Source: Candidatus Poribacteria bacterium (GTDB lineage Bacteria > Poribacteria > WGA-4E > WGA-3G). Taken from it: a stretch of DNA of 64,000 bases. How positions within the stretch are numbered: the stretch's first letter is position 1; every line of letters starts with the position of its first letter. The notes beneath the pieces are model-generated. The model worked only from the letters and a program-made list of their open reading frames with translations. It was not told the origin of the DNA and ran no database searches. The translations under genes and the position numbers were made by a program. The stretch covers positions 1 to 64,000 of the forward strand of contig JAPPFM010000055.1 of the NCBI GenBank assembly GCA_028821605.1, written 5' to 3'. Below, one piece after another: positions 25,047 to 34,720 of this stretch.

Positions 25047-25967
25047 CTACCATACCTTAAGATTGTCATAATAGATATCAGCTGGGGAGTTACCGTAGAT
25101 ACCCGGGCTTCCCTCGCGATTCGGCAATGGATCTTCAGCAGTGATCGTCCATTCTGCCGGTTCAGATTCGCCAGTTCGCCATACTTTTCCACGGATGATT
25201 GCTTTATCATCAGCAATTTCTACCATCATTTTCATTGTGTACCAGACACCTGTCTCCCAAGCGAAGTCGATTGTCTTCGCCATCCGTAAGTCTGATGCCC
25301 ATGAACGGATTTGCAGACGTTGGTGTCTACCTTGCATATCCAACGTATATCGGTTCGCAATGAGTCCCATATCCGGTACTCTGCGTTTATTTCTGGTGCC
25401 CATCAGGTCAATTTGAATCTGATAGTCTTTCATTGTGGCGGGACCGATGTAGACATTCGATCGGTCTAAACCGCGTACAGGGGGTGGTTTGACAAGAATT
25501 TTATTTCCGTCTTTCTCGCGCACAAAGAACTTGCCGGTCGCGCCAATCCAGTGCGTGGGTATCTTTTCGAGCTCAATCGCCTCAAAATCTTGCGACCACG
25601 GGAGTGATGGAATAACACGAACACGAGCCATCGTTTTCATATCGCCCGATTGGACAGTAACTGTGCCAGCGTGTGCTCCTGCACTTTTATCAGGTGTGAA
25701 CGTGCCATCTTGAAGCGTACCGGTCAAGCCGGTTTTGCTCCATTCCGTAGCACTGACTGCTTCTGTCTGTTTACCCTCTGCATCGAACCCAATGACACTG
25801 AACGCAACAGATTCACCCGATGTGAGTGTTTCGGCAGGTGTAAGCAGGAGCGAGACAGCAGGAGCAGGCAATACTACACTTGGTACGATTACCTTCTTTT
25901 TTGTAGCACAACCGGCAGCAAGGATACACAGGATCAGAATAACGTAAAGTAGGATAGAATTTCTCAT
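25047..25967 (-). CDS. Lipoprotein with glycoside hydrolase 16-like/LamG-like domain
   Basis: A 306-residue protein with a lipobox (LAAGC) at the end of the signal peptide. Residues about 30-110 form an Ig-like/Big-type beta domain (ETLTSGESVAFSVIG), and from about 120 a concanavalin-like domain (SRVYIG-type strands, DYQIQIDLMG, MLGLIANRY). Catalytic glutamates of GH16 are not evident. It overlaps the upstream PQQ-like gene by one base (TAATG), so the genes are translated in tandem and the protein probably binds the same partner at the outer membrane or periplasm. Confidence 0.75.
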   Translation of the reverse strand: MRNSILLYVILILCILAAGCATKKKVIVPSVVLPAPAVSLLLTPAETLTSGESVAFSVIGFDAEGKQTEAVSATEWSKTGLTGTLQDGTFTPDKSAGAHAGTVTVQSGDMKTMARVRVIPSLPWSQDFEAIELEKIPTHWIGATGKFFVREKDGNKILVKPPPVRGLDRSNVYIGPATMKDYQIQIDLMGTRNKRRVPDMGLIANRYTLDMQGRHQRLQIRSWASDLRMAKTIDFAWETGVWYTMKMMVEIADDKAIIRGKVWRTGESEPAEWTITAEDPLPNREGSPGIYGNSPADIYYDNLKVW

Positions 25968-27307
25968 TAATTTTTCCCTCCGAGACAGTAGAGACGTTCT
26001 TCTGTCGTGAAATAGATACGTCCATCAGCAATAGCGGGTGAACCGTAGATTTCGACGTAATGCTCCTCCGCTGCCCGACTGATCTCTTGCGTGCTTAACG
26101 TCTCACATTTATCTTCGCCAGGTTGAAGGATAATAAATCCGCCGTTGACTTCCGGGACATAGAGTTTTCCATCTGCCCAGACAGGAGAACCTTTGCCGAC
26201 TTTGCCGATGTTGTGCATCCAGAGGAACTCGCCTGTATCCGCATTAACAGCATGAACGTTAGCGGAATTATCCACAACATAGAGGTGTCCACCGTGAATT
26301 GTCGGAGATGCGTATCCAACGTTAACCGCGTCATACCGCCAGAATTCGTGGGTTTTAGTGACATCCCCGGTGCCGGTTGCGTCAATACAAACGACGCGTC
26401 CCATCTCTGTATTGTCTATATTCTCTTCGCTATGTGAGGCATAGACCTTCGTGCCTGAAACGATGACGGATGTATTGATACCGCGTTGACTCAGTTTAAA
26501 TCCCCAGACCATCTCTCCGGTATTCTGTTTCATCGCGTAGATACCGCCATCAGCATTGCCACCAATAATGAGCTGCTGTCCATTGATAGTGGTAACAACT
26601 GGCGTGGAGTAGGTTGTGTCTAAGGGTCTACCACCGGGGGTTGAAATCCAAATCAGTTCGCCGGTCCGTTTATCGAAGGCAAAATAGCGGTGGCGTGTTG
26701 CGGCTTGATCGCCCCAACCCGAATTGAGATAACTAATCACGACGAGGTCGCCAGCAATAATGGGAGTATGAACGCGCCCCCCGTACCCGGATATTCGTCC
26801 ATACTCCTCTGTGAGTGAACGCGACCAAAGGACATTGCCATCCTTGTCGAAGCAGAAGAAAAGTCCTTGGACCCCGTGCGCATAGATATTCCCTGTCTCT
26901 GGGTCGCCAGCGAGGCTCGTCCAGCCGACTCGGTTGAAGGTGATGGTGGTATGAAAGACGTTAAACTGATAATTCCATAGGCGTTCACCGGTTTCTGCGT
27001 CGAAGCAGGCGACGCGTTCCTGTTCGGTGATGTCTTTACCGACACGCCCCATGACGTAGACTCTGCCGTTGAGCACAATCGGTGTTGAACGTCCGATAAA
27101 TTCCGCTTCCCAGAGCAGGTTCTCACCTTCAACCGACCAAGATGAGATTAACCCAGTTTCAGTTGAGGTGCCGTCTTGGTTTGGTCCCCGCCACGTCGGC
27201 CAATCGCCAGCGACAGCAGGCATGGAAAGGGAAACCACCAGAACAAAGCAAGTAAATAGTCGAAAAAGGTTTGATTTCCAATGGTGCAAACTTCTGTTCC
27301 TCCTCAT
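25967..27307 (-). CDS. Secreted PQQ-like beta-propeller protein (446 aa)
   Basis: A signal peptide (residues about 12-33, cleavage near AVAG-D) is followed by DWPTWRGPNQDG, the opening motif of Planctomycete-type outer-membrane propeller proteins. Repeats of the type GERLWNYQF, GELIWIST, GEMVWGFK and GEFLWMHN show the PQQ-like blades. These proteins have no confirmed enzyme activity. First gene of a three-gene operon with a promoter at 27458-27466 (minus). Confidence 0.85.
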   Translation of the reverse strand: MRRNRSLHHWKSNLFRLFTCFVLVVSLSMPAVAGDWPTWRGPNQDGTSTETGLISSWSVEGENLLWEAEFIGRSTPIVLNGRVYVMGRVGKDITEQERVACFDAETGERLWNYQFNVFHTTITFNRVGWTSLAGDPETGNIYAHGVQGLFFCFDKDGNVLWSRSLTEEYGRISGYGGRVHTPIIAGDLVVISYLNSGWGDQAATRHRYFAFDKRTGELIWISTPGGRPLDTTYSTPVVTTINGQQLIIGGNADGGIYAMKQNTGEMVWGFKLSQRGINTSVIVSGTKVYASHSEENIDNTEMGRVVCIDATGTGDVTKTHEFWRYDAVNVGYASPTIHGGHLYVVDNSANVHAVNADTGEFLWMHNIGKVGKGSPVWADGKLYVPEVNGGFIILQPGEDKCETLSTQEISRAAEEHYVEIYGSPAIADGRIYFTTEERLYCLGGKN

Positions 27308-27457
27308 GTATTTTGCGCGTATCTGTAACCTTATTAAGACGCTGAAAAAGGTCTTAATGTTTAACGCTGCGCGTCTGTTAGAAACATCTCATTATGTCGC
27401 GCTTATGAATCTGACAGCGCAAGAGATAGTTTTGTTCTGCATATCTTTTGATATACT

Positions 27458-27466
27458 ATTATACCA
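27458..27466 (-). promoter_or_regulatory. Extended -10 promoter (TGG-TATAAT) for the PQQ-propeller operon
   Basis: On the minus strand TATAAT (27458-27463) is preceded by TGG (27464-27466). No clear -35 is seen at 16-18 bp. It lies about 150 bp before the PQQ-like gene; the 27308-27600 gap holds nothing else recognised. Confidence 0.5.
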
Positions 27467-27600
27467 CGTTTGACGTTTTTGAAAAAGGACTTAAATTGAG
27501 AAACAGCGAAAGGCGTGGTTAGGAAAGAAACCTTGCCAGCGGGAAGGCATGAAGTTTGAAGTGGATTTCCGAGAATAGAGGAGGTGGAAATTAGAGGGAT

Positions 27601-28374
27601 TTACTGATTTGACCTGGATTTGGTCTGCTTCTTAACGCGGATTAATGGAATCTTGTGCGGTGAGGCATCCTCATAACGTTCGGTTGACGCTCCATCAAAA
27701 TGGTACAAACCGAGTGTATCATCGTCTGAAGTAAATGCGCCAATCGGTGTGTTATAAGCACCTACGTCATAACGCACAACACGGCTGATTCTCAGTTCGT
27801 CAATATACATCCCAGAGGCAGGAACCGCTTTCAATCCACTCTTCTTCAGAACTGGAACACCACCGATAAGGAGGGGTTCACTCACAGGTGCGAGACGGCT
27901 CCCGGGTGCTAATCCAGAGATAACTCCGCCGCATCCAACAGTAGAGCCACCGTCAATTATTGCTACGTAATAGACCCACCGCCTGGTAGGTAGTGTCCCT
28001 CATATTTTTCCAGATCCACCCTCAACGCCCCTTGTGACGATAGCGGGACTGGCTTTGTATCCATCACCAACAACGGCACAGGTGAATCGGTCTGTCTGAC
28101 CCGCTATGGAAAAGGCGGCACGAGATCCAGCCTCCAGTGATATGATATCCTGAACGCTCGGTGGTCTGTCTATGTAGACCCACGCTTCAATCGTTAGCGG
28201 ACCCGGATAATCGGGAAACCACGGTTTTTCGGTTTGCACGAATGGCAGTTTAGGATTCAGTTCAAGCCAACCCCCTCCAGCAGGAGAAGGTTCATGCGGT
28301 GCTGCAAGGAGCGGTAAAGGCACTGTAAAAATAATGCCTATAATCATCAAGAAAATTTTTCTAATATATTGCAT
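27601..28374 (-). pseudogene. LamG-domain secreted protein interrupted by in-frame UGA
   Basis: Read through one UGA (28000-28002), the frame encodes 257 residues that align along the whole length with the next gene upstream (28522): same signal peptide region and PHEPSPAGGGWLELNP, then a LamG core with YPGPLTIEAWVYI and the C-terminal FTSDDDTLGLYHFDGAST. The UGA falls in a loop where the intact relative has Thr (SGMVTTH); no cysteine is near. A nonsense mutation that inactivates one of two tandem copies is the simplest reading, though the region after the UGA can fold into a short stem-loop. Confidence 0.65.
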
Positions 28375-28521
28375 AATCTACTTCCTTCAAAATTAGGGTT
28401 TACACAGTTTTGATAGAATAGCAGGTATTTTTAATTCCTGTCGGAGATAATGGTCAGATAAAATCCATATGTAGTATAAGCCCATTTACGATGCTGACGA
28501 TCCTTACGTTTACTGTCCCGA

Positions 28522-29409
28522 TCAGATCATCATGATCATTAGGTTCATTAGTTCGAGGAAAAAATTCTCCAACCTTGATCGGGCAGATTTCAGGGTGCCC
28601 CATATAGTGGCTAATTTATAGAGGGCTTCGACCGCAAGTTTTTCCTTTTTGGATTCGGCATTTTCTTTACTACGAATTAACGGAATCCGGTACTCTGACG
28701 TGTCCTGGTAGTGTTCTGTTGATTGACCATCAAAATGATATAATCCGAGTGTATCAATATCCGATGTAAACGCCTTGGTTGGAACAGTATAATTTTCACC
28801 CAACTTGTAGCGCAGGACACGACTGATTCGCAGTTCATCAATATATACCCCTGTCCCAAGAACCGTTTCTTGCTTGTTCGGAAAAGCAATTTCAGTCAAT
28901 ACTGGCACCCCACCTATGATCAATCGGTTGTTAGCAGTTGCCAGAGATTCCCCGTGACTTATTTGTGTAATAAAACCGCTGCTTCCTACAGTAACACCAT
29001 TGTCAATTACCGTTACGTAATGTACCCATTTCCTCGCTGGTAGATGTGTGGTGACCATACCTGAAGTTCCATTATGTTCCTGGGTAAGAATGCCTCCAAT
29101 AGAATCTGGAACACCATCAAAGTTACTATCTCCAGAATGTCCAAGAATTGCCCAATTGAAACGACTTGTTTGTCCAACAAGTGAGAAAGCACTTTGGAGG
29201 TTCGGCGGTTCTTCTATATATACCCATGCCTCAATCGTTAGCGGACCCGGATAATCGGGAAACCACGGTTTTTCGGTTTGCACGAGCGGCAGCTCCGGAT
29301 TCAGTTCAAGCCAACCACCTCCAGCAGGGGAAGGTTCATGCGGTGCCGCAGAGAGTGTTAAAGGCAGCATCAAGAGGATCATCAAAAGTGTCTTTTTGAC
29401 ATATTTCAT
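28522..29409 (-). CDS. Secreted LamG-domain protein
   Basis: A 295-residue protein with a signal peptide (residues about 6-21) and a LamG/concanavalin-like domain (YPGPLTIEAWVYI, RKWVHYVTVIDNG, VYIDELRISRVLRY, DIDTLGLYHFDG). LamG domains bind polysaccharide or protein; no enzyme signature is seen. GGAGGTAT precedes the ATG. It starts 19 bases after the sigma-propeller gene and is likely co-transcribed with it. It has a broken tandem copy at 27601-28374. Confidence 0.8.
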   Translation of the reverse strand: MKYVKKTLLMILLMLPLTLSAAPHEPSPAGGGWLELNPELPLVQTEKPWFPDYPGPLTIEAWVYIEEPPNLQSAFSLVGQTSRFNWAILGHSGDSNFDGVPDSIGGILTQEHNGTSGMVTTHLPARKWVHYVTVIDNGVTVGSSGFITQISHGESLATANNRLIIGGVPVLTEIAFPNKQETVLGTGVYIDELRISRVLRYKLGENYTVPTKAFTSDIDTLGLYHFDGQSTEHYQDTSEYRIPLIRSKENAESKKEKLAVEALYKLATIWGTLKSARSRLENFFLELMNLMIMMI

Positions 29410-29428
29410 GAGATACCTCCGTCAAAAT

Positions 29429-32400
29429 TTAATTGTTGGATTGGTCAAAATGCAGGCGGAGTACACCGCGGTGTCGTGTACCGATGTAGAAGATACCACG
29501 GTCAACAGCGAAAGCCGTTATTTTGTATGGAATCTCGGGTGCCATCTGAATCCATGTATTTGTTCCGGTGTCTATGCGATAAACACCTTGGCTGCACACA
29601 CCGTAGACCTTATCACCATCCACAACTACCCGAGTGATGAGAACTCGATGCTCTTCGGTATCGGTGAGTGCGTTCCAATTGACACCGTCATGAGAGTTCA
29701 TAACGCCTTGATCCGTTACCAGATAAACGGTTGGACCAGCAAACGTTATATCTTCAAAATATGCAAACGAAAAAGGTAAATCTGTGGTAATCTCTTTCCA
29801 ATTCTCTCCGCCGTCAAGCGATTGAAATAGGGATCCATCGCGTTTACCCACATAGACGACGTTCTGCGAAGTTGCGAGGGTGAGACCTTTAGACGTATTA
29901 GTACCAGCGGCGCGCTCAGTGGTATCCACAATGCCTGTATTGAACCATTCCGCTTCACCTTTTCGCCATCTGAAGAGTTTGTGTCGGAATTCCATAAAGA
30001 CGGTTTCGTCGGTAATTGTAAAACCACCGTTCGTCAGATACTCTTCAATGATACGGGGCCTAGCCGCTTTTCCCTTACGATTTAATTCACGATCGCCAGG
30101 TGCATTATTAATCTTTTTTCCCCACTCAACTTCCAACGTATCCTCAGCAAAAGCCGGTATTTCTTGAACGGACATCAATACATCCCTGTCAACAGACAGG
30201 TAATAAAAACCGACCCCATCGGATGTACTATTGCTTACATAAAGTGCACCGTTAGCCTTCGCGATTTTGGCATCGCTCAGCAAATCTGGAGCCGCCTGTT
30301 TCTTTTGAAGTTTCCCCTCGTTCACAACAATAGCATGAGCATCTACCCCAATGGATGTCCACGATTCTCCGAGATCCGTTGATTTAACGACACCTTCAGG
30401 AGTGAGGGCACAGAGCGTGTTTTCAAGAGTAATCAGACTCTGGACATGAGAGTTTACAATTCCGCTGGAAAAAGGGTGCCACGAAACACCAGCATCCATT
30501 GACCGAGCAATCCCAGAAATGTCCGATGTATAAAAGTTATTTTCGTCCAACGCGAGAACGGGAAGTATACTCTGACTCAACGCATTTCGATCAGCCCCGA
30601 TATTTGTCCATGTATCACCACTATCGGACGAATGTAGCAAGACGCGTGTTCCCATCACTACAAGTTTCTCGCCGACTGCGGCTAACTGGATACCACTGAA
30701 CATTTGGAGTCGGAAACCGTCATCTGTTGGCGGTACCTCCATCCATAATCTACCACCTGTCCCCTTCCCTTCTACCGGCGAGATGTCAACCCAAGTGTCC
30801 CCCAGATCGGTAGAACGAAAAATTCTCGGTGGAAATTCTAATATCTTCACTGAAAAATCTAAGTTTTGATAGTCTTGCGTAAATGCAGACTGTGTAAAAA
30901 AATCGGGACCCGCTACAACATAGAGTTTGCCCTCGGTAGCGATCAATGAATTAATAAATTGGGGACCGTAGAAAGGCAACCTCTCCCAAACGCCGGTGGT
31001 AACACGGTAAAGTCCTTGGTTTGTCCCAACAAATACGCTGTTGTCAAGCGCGACAGCGTCCGAAATTGATATGTCAGGTGAAGCATTCCTTTTTGTAATA
31101 TGAGCGTGCAGCTCCTGCATCATCGGTATCCAGCTTTTACCAGCATCGTCAGACCGAAAGACATGTTTTTCAAAAACAAGGTAAAATGCTCTGTCTGTGA
31201 TGAGCAACTCAAAAGCACGTCCCTCTGGTCGCGGACCCACGGTATCCCATGTCTCACCCTCATCGGTTGAGACTAATAATTCATCAGGAGTCAAGACATA
31301 AAGGGTATCGCCTCGTTCCGCCATCGGTGCCTGAAACTGACGGGTTGGGCTGCTTTCGCAGATAAGGGTCCAGGCATCTTCGTTTTCTGTCAATCGGTAA
31401 ATCCCTCTTGCTGCAACGGCATAAAGGGTTCGGTTGGATGTCGCAAATAGACCGGCTCTGCCACCCGAAGTGCCTTCTGGTCCGCCCATCGGAATCCACG
31501 GCGATTTTACAACGGATGTATCGGATCGCTCCGATTGGTCGGCAACAATTTGGCGTGCATCCGTTCCGAGATGAGTGTTTCCCTTATTTTTATCCGGTAC
31601 GTCAGTGTTCCCGAATTGATTTCTGACATCAAGTTTTCTCTTTGAGGCACGAACAAGGGAGGTGTCAACAAGTTCAACGGTTGTCTCTGATCTAACATTC
31701 AAACTGTAGGGCTGCTGGAAACGGGCTAAATACTGTGTACCGCTTCCCATCAAAAGTATAACGAAAATGGTCGTTGAGGTTGCTACTACCCACGGCATCC
31801 ACGGCTTACCCCCCGTGGGTGCTGTCGGTTTGATATGGGCAACTTCCCGCAGAACGTTCTCAACTAACGACGCGGATAACTGGAAACCGCCCAAAACGTC
31901 ACGAACCATGCATTCCTCTTTCTTCAATCGCTTGCGAGCGCGATGGAGCCGACTCTTCACTGTATTCGGTGATACACCCAAAAACTTGCTAATGTCTTCG
32001 CAGGTCATGTCACCGAGATAGTGGAGCGTTACAACGGTGCGTTCACTCTCTGGCAATTTTTGCAGGAGACGTTTGACGACTTCGCGGTGCCGTTCACTCA
32101 CGACCTCGTCTTGTCGTTCCGCGTGATATTGTGCGTAAGCCAGCTCTTCCAATTCCTCTGGTGGCATCGCATCCAACGATTTCATCGGAATCCGCTTCTT
32201 TTTTAACCAAGCGATACATCGGCGGGAAGCAATCACATAAAGCCATCCCGCAAACCGATTCGGATTTTTCAATGTCTGTAGTTTTTTGTAAACGTTAAGG
32301 AAGATATCCTGCGTGATTTCTTCGGCGATGTGGAAGTCGCCGATTTTCCGCCATACAAGCGCGTGGAGCGGTTTTTGGTACCTTCGCACAAGTGTACCGA

Positions 32401-32458
32401 AAGCGCGCTGGTCGCCCATTAAGGTTTGTTGAATTAGTTCAGCGTCGTTGTTTCGCAT
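29429..32458 (-). CDS. ECF sigma factor fused to a membrane anchor and an extracytoplasmic Asp-box propeller
   Basis: A 1009-residue fusion. Residues about 10-82 are sigma-70 region 2 (ITQDIFLNVYKKL, GWLYVIASRR), 122-180 region 4 (LPESERTVVTLHYL, ISKFLGVSPNTVKSRLHRARKRL). A single membrane helix spans 221-239. From about residue 310 the protein is a BNR/sortilin-type propeller with at least seven Asp-boxes (STDEGETW, SDDAGKSW, STDLGDTW, SSDSGDTW, SMDAGVSW, STDLGESW, SLDGGENW). The design places the sigma factor in the cytoplasm and a ligand-binding propeller outside, so release by proteolysis or direct signalling is inferred. GGAGGTGG precedes the ATG. The gene is followed by LamG genes that could be its targets. 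Confidence 0.9.
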   Translation of the reverse strand: MRNNDAELIQQTLMGDQRAFGTLVRRYQKPLHALVWRKIGDFHIAEEITQDIFLNVYKKLQTLKNPNRFAGWLYVIASRRCIAWLKKKRIPMKSLDAMPPEELEELAYAQYHAERQDEVVSERHREVVKRLLQKLPESERTVVTLHYLGDMTCEDISKFLGVSPNTVKSRLHRARKRLKKEECMVRDVLGGFQLSASLVENVLREVAHIKPTAPTGGKPWMPWVVATSTTIFVILLMGSGTQYLARFQQPYSLNVRSETTVELVDTSLVRASKRKLDVRNQFGNTDVPDKNKGNTHLGTDARQIVADQSERSDTSVVKSPWIPMGGPEGTSGGRAGLFATSNRTLYAVAARGIYRLTENEDAWTLICESSPTRQFQAPMAERGDTLYVLTPDELLVSTDEGETWDTVGPRPEGRAFELLITDRAFYLVFEKHVFRSDDAGKSWIPMMQELHAHITKRNASPDISISDAVALDNSVFVGTNQGLYRVTTGVWERLPFYGPQFINSLIATEGKLYVVAGPDFFTQSAFTQDYQNLDFSVKILEFPPRIFRSTDLGDTWVDISPVEGKGTGGRLWMEVPPTDDGFRLQMFSGIQLAAVGEKLVVMGTRVLLHSSDSGDTWTNIGADRNALSQSILPVLALDENNFYTSDISGIARSMDAGVSWHPFSSGIVNSHVQSLITLENTLCALTPEGVVKSTDLGESWTSIGVDAHAIVVNEGKLQKKQAAPDLLSDAKIAKANGALYVSNSTSDGVGFYYLSVDRDVLMSVQEIPAFAEDTLEVEWGKKINNAPGDRELNRKGKAARPRIIEEYLTNGGFTITDETVFMEFRHKLFRWRKGEAEWFNTGIVDTTERAAGTNTSKGLTLATSQNVVYVGKRDGSLFQSLDGGENWKEITTDLPFSFAYFEDITFAGPTVYLVTDQGVMNSHDGVNWNALTDTEEHRVLITRVVVDGDKVYGVCSQGVYRIDTGTNTWIQMAPEIPYKITAFAVDRGIFYIGTRHRGVLRLHFDQSNN

Positions 32459-32587
32459 GTGCCACCTCCAAAAGCATGTTGTCTCTCATAATATATAAGA
32501 GATGTGCTGCAGGCGGGAAGGTTGCATAAAATGTCAGATTTATGGAAAATTTCAGAATTAAAATGGGAAAATCGAAAAAGAATGTAC

Positions 32588-34711
32588 TTAGACACGCGCA
32601 TTGGGAACGGTAATAGTTTCCCACGCGACCGCCGTGCGACCTGCCATATCAACGGTTGCGGCTCGAAGGCGATAGTCCCCGGGGTACTTAAGGCTAAAAC
32701 TAACTTCCACACCGGCAACCGATCCCGTTTGAGTAATGCGGACTTCCGATTGTTCTCTATTCAAGAAACGGTAATCCTCTTCTCCTGGACCGAACAACTC
32801 CCAGAGCACCATCTCGTTACTGTAGACACCATTCTCGTTAGCACCCCGCGTGTAGTAAACCGAGGCGGATCCTTCGGTCACAGTCGCGCAAGCATGGACT
32901 TCAATTGAGGCATTGATTTGTGAAACAGACACATCAACAGTCAACGTCGGCGAGACACCGGTTGGACGGGGTGGTATCCTCGCGCCTTCGTGTAAGACCG
33001 TCTCCTCACCTTCACGGACCTCCACCTTGCCATCCTCTCGAATCCGGACGACTTCACGATAATCGGACAACTTAAGTTCGGCTAAATCCCAAAGGAGGTC
33101 AAAGGCAACACCGAGTCTGAGTGCTTTCTCAATCTCGGTAAAGAAGTTGTGCATCACGGTACGATATTTGATACCCTCTCTGTTGCGCCTCTCTAAATTG
33201 AGTTCACCCAAACCCCAGAGATTACCTCTACCCATCTCAACGTGTCCCAGATTGTAGCCGGGTGGTAACAGAATAACTATTTCCGCGGCTGTACGGAGTT
33301 CCTCAAGGTTCCTATGCGGATGACTTTCAACATGGGCACTCAGATTTCGTGAGAGGGCAAGGATTTCACCATAAGGTACACAAGCAAGCTGATAACTATC
33401 CCAGTAGTGGAAATGTCGCGCGCCCAAGTCGTAAGCGTGCGTCTGTAGCCAGAACGCGTCTGCACGATGTACCTGTCCGTAGATGCTCATGCCCCATCCT
33501 TTATCGGTTTGCCTCGCTGCACCACGTAGGAATCCGTAGAGGATACTCGCCAGATTTTTCGGGTTGTCTATCGGGATTTGGCAGCCGTAAGTCATATTCA
33601 TTTCAGGTAGCGTTCGCATCGTTCCAATCCTACCGGGTGGTTCAAAAACTATCGCGGTAGGTGTCTCTGCGTTTCCCTCTGACAACTGGTACACTGCTGA
33701 ACTGACGATGGTCTCCCACGTATATAGATTCTGCTGAAGAAACTCCATGTCTCCTAAATCCACGTCCGGGTGTGTTTCCAAACCTTTGCACAGCCGTGTA
33801 GGCGCGCCATCGTATTTGGCGGTGTGGAAATAATCTTGGAAGGCTTCAAAGGCGAGTTGCGGTGTTATCGCTTCCCGAAATGCCTCATCCGCCTCCAACT
33901 TGGGTCGAAGCACATGGTCCCGTGTGCAGACAGCGGGTTCATCCATGAAAATAGCGGGACCGAGGTAGTTGCTTCGGTATAAACACTCAGGATAGCCGAG
34001 CGTAGCCGCGTCAATCCCCCAATAAAAAACGTTGCGATTCTTAACCCATTCGACCTGTTCTGTATCAACACGGACACAGTTGATTCCCGCCGCAATCATC
34101 TCGTCATAATCAGCTTCCATCAAAGGAACAAGTTCATAATCGGACAGGTCGTAGCGGCGCGTTTCGTCCTTCTGCCTCGTGTTGCTGGGCGGTCCAATAA
34201 GAGCATCAGGACGGAGAGAAAGGAGTTGCGTGTCAGGAGGTGCAGCAGATTCACCTGAATCGGATATACGCGTAAGCCGATAGGTATGCCCAAGATATTT
34301 TACAGTTTGTGGGAAGAGATTATCTCGCACCGTTTCATCTGTAGGCTTAGGGAAAAGATACTGCCACGCGCCGAGTCCAGGCAGGACAGGTTTCCCACTG
34401 AATCTATCGTGGAATTCCAAAGGAACATCATCGCTAATCTGGAGAATATAACGGGACGTGGTCGCGCTGGCTTCCTTCAAATCCCCGGACGGTCCATTTT
34501 CACTGAGCAACCAGACAGCAAATTTTTCACCGGATACTTTCATTGCGCGGAGACAGATCCACTGGAACGGCACACCAGCCTTTTCCTCAACCGAACCGAT
34601 CGACCAAGTGAATGTTCTCACAATCGTATTCGGCAGCGGGTCTTCACCTTCATACTGGTACGTCGCCATCTGTCCCAGTTCGCCAAGTGGATACGGCTGG
34701 CATGTTTGCAT
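32588..34711 (-). CDS. Uncharacterised large protein, possible TIM-barrel glycosidase-like fold
   Basis: A 707-residue protein not recognised as a named family. Residues 1-180 are beta-rich, the centre (about 200-490) has the strand-helix spacing of a TIM barrel (AAGINCVRVDTEQVEW, YLGPAIFMDEP, MSIYGQVHRADAFW, HFHYWDSYQLACVPY), and the C-terminal 130 residues form an Ig-like beta-sandwich. The acidic residues in FMDEPAV and YWDSY could be catalytic, but this is guesswork. No signal peptide. GAGGTG precedes the ATG, overlapping the stop of the PhyH gene, so the three genes from 36365 down form one operon. Confidence 0.6.
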   Translation of the reverse strand: MQTCQPYPLGELGQMATYQYEGEDPLPNTIVRTFTWSIGSVEEKAGVPFQWICLRAMKVSGEKFAVWLLSENGPSGDLKEASATTSRYILQISDDVPLEFHDRFSGKPVLPGLGAWQYLFPKPTDETVRDNLFPQTVKYLGHTYRLTRISDSGESAAPPDTQLLSLRPDALIGPPSNTRQKDETRRYDLSDYELVPLMEADYDEMIAAGINCVRVDTEQVEWVKNRNVFYWGIDAATLGYPECLYRSNYLGPAIFMDEPAVCTRDHVLRPKLEADEAFREAITPQLAFEAFQDYFHTAKYDGAPTRLCKGLETHPDVDLGDMEFLQQNLYTWETIVSSAVYQLSEGNAETPTAIVFEPPGRIGTMRTLPEMNMTYGCQIPIDNPKNLASILYGFLRGAARQTDKGWGMSIYGQVHRADAFWLQTHAYDLGARHFHYWDSYQLACVPYGEILALSRNLSAHVESHPHRNLEELRTAAEIVILLPPGYNLGHVEMGRGNLWGLGELNLERRNREGIKYRTVMHNFFTEIEKALRLGVAFDLLWDLAELKLSDYREVVRIREDGKVEVREGEETVLHEGARIPPRPTGVSPTLTVDVSVSQINASIEVHACATVTEGSASVYYTRGANENGVYSNEMVLWELFGPGEEDYRFLNREQSEVRITQTGSVAGVEVSFSLKYPGDYRLRAATVDMAGRTAVAWETITVPNARV

Positions 34712-34720
34712 CGTAGCACC

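Noticed and set aside
23544-27307. Quinoprotein dehydrogenase operon
   Set aside because: The propellers lack visible active-site residues and cytochrome motifs, so they are described only as PQQ-like repeat proteins.
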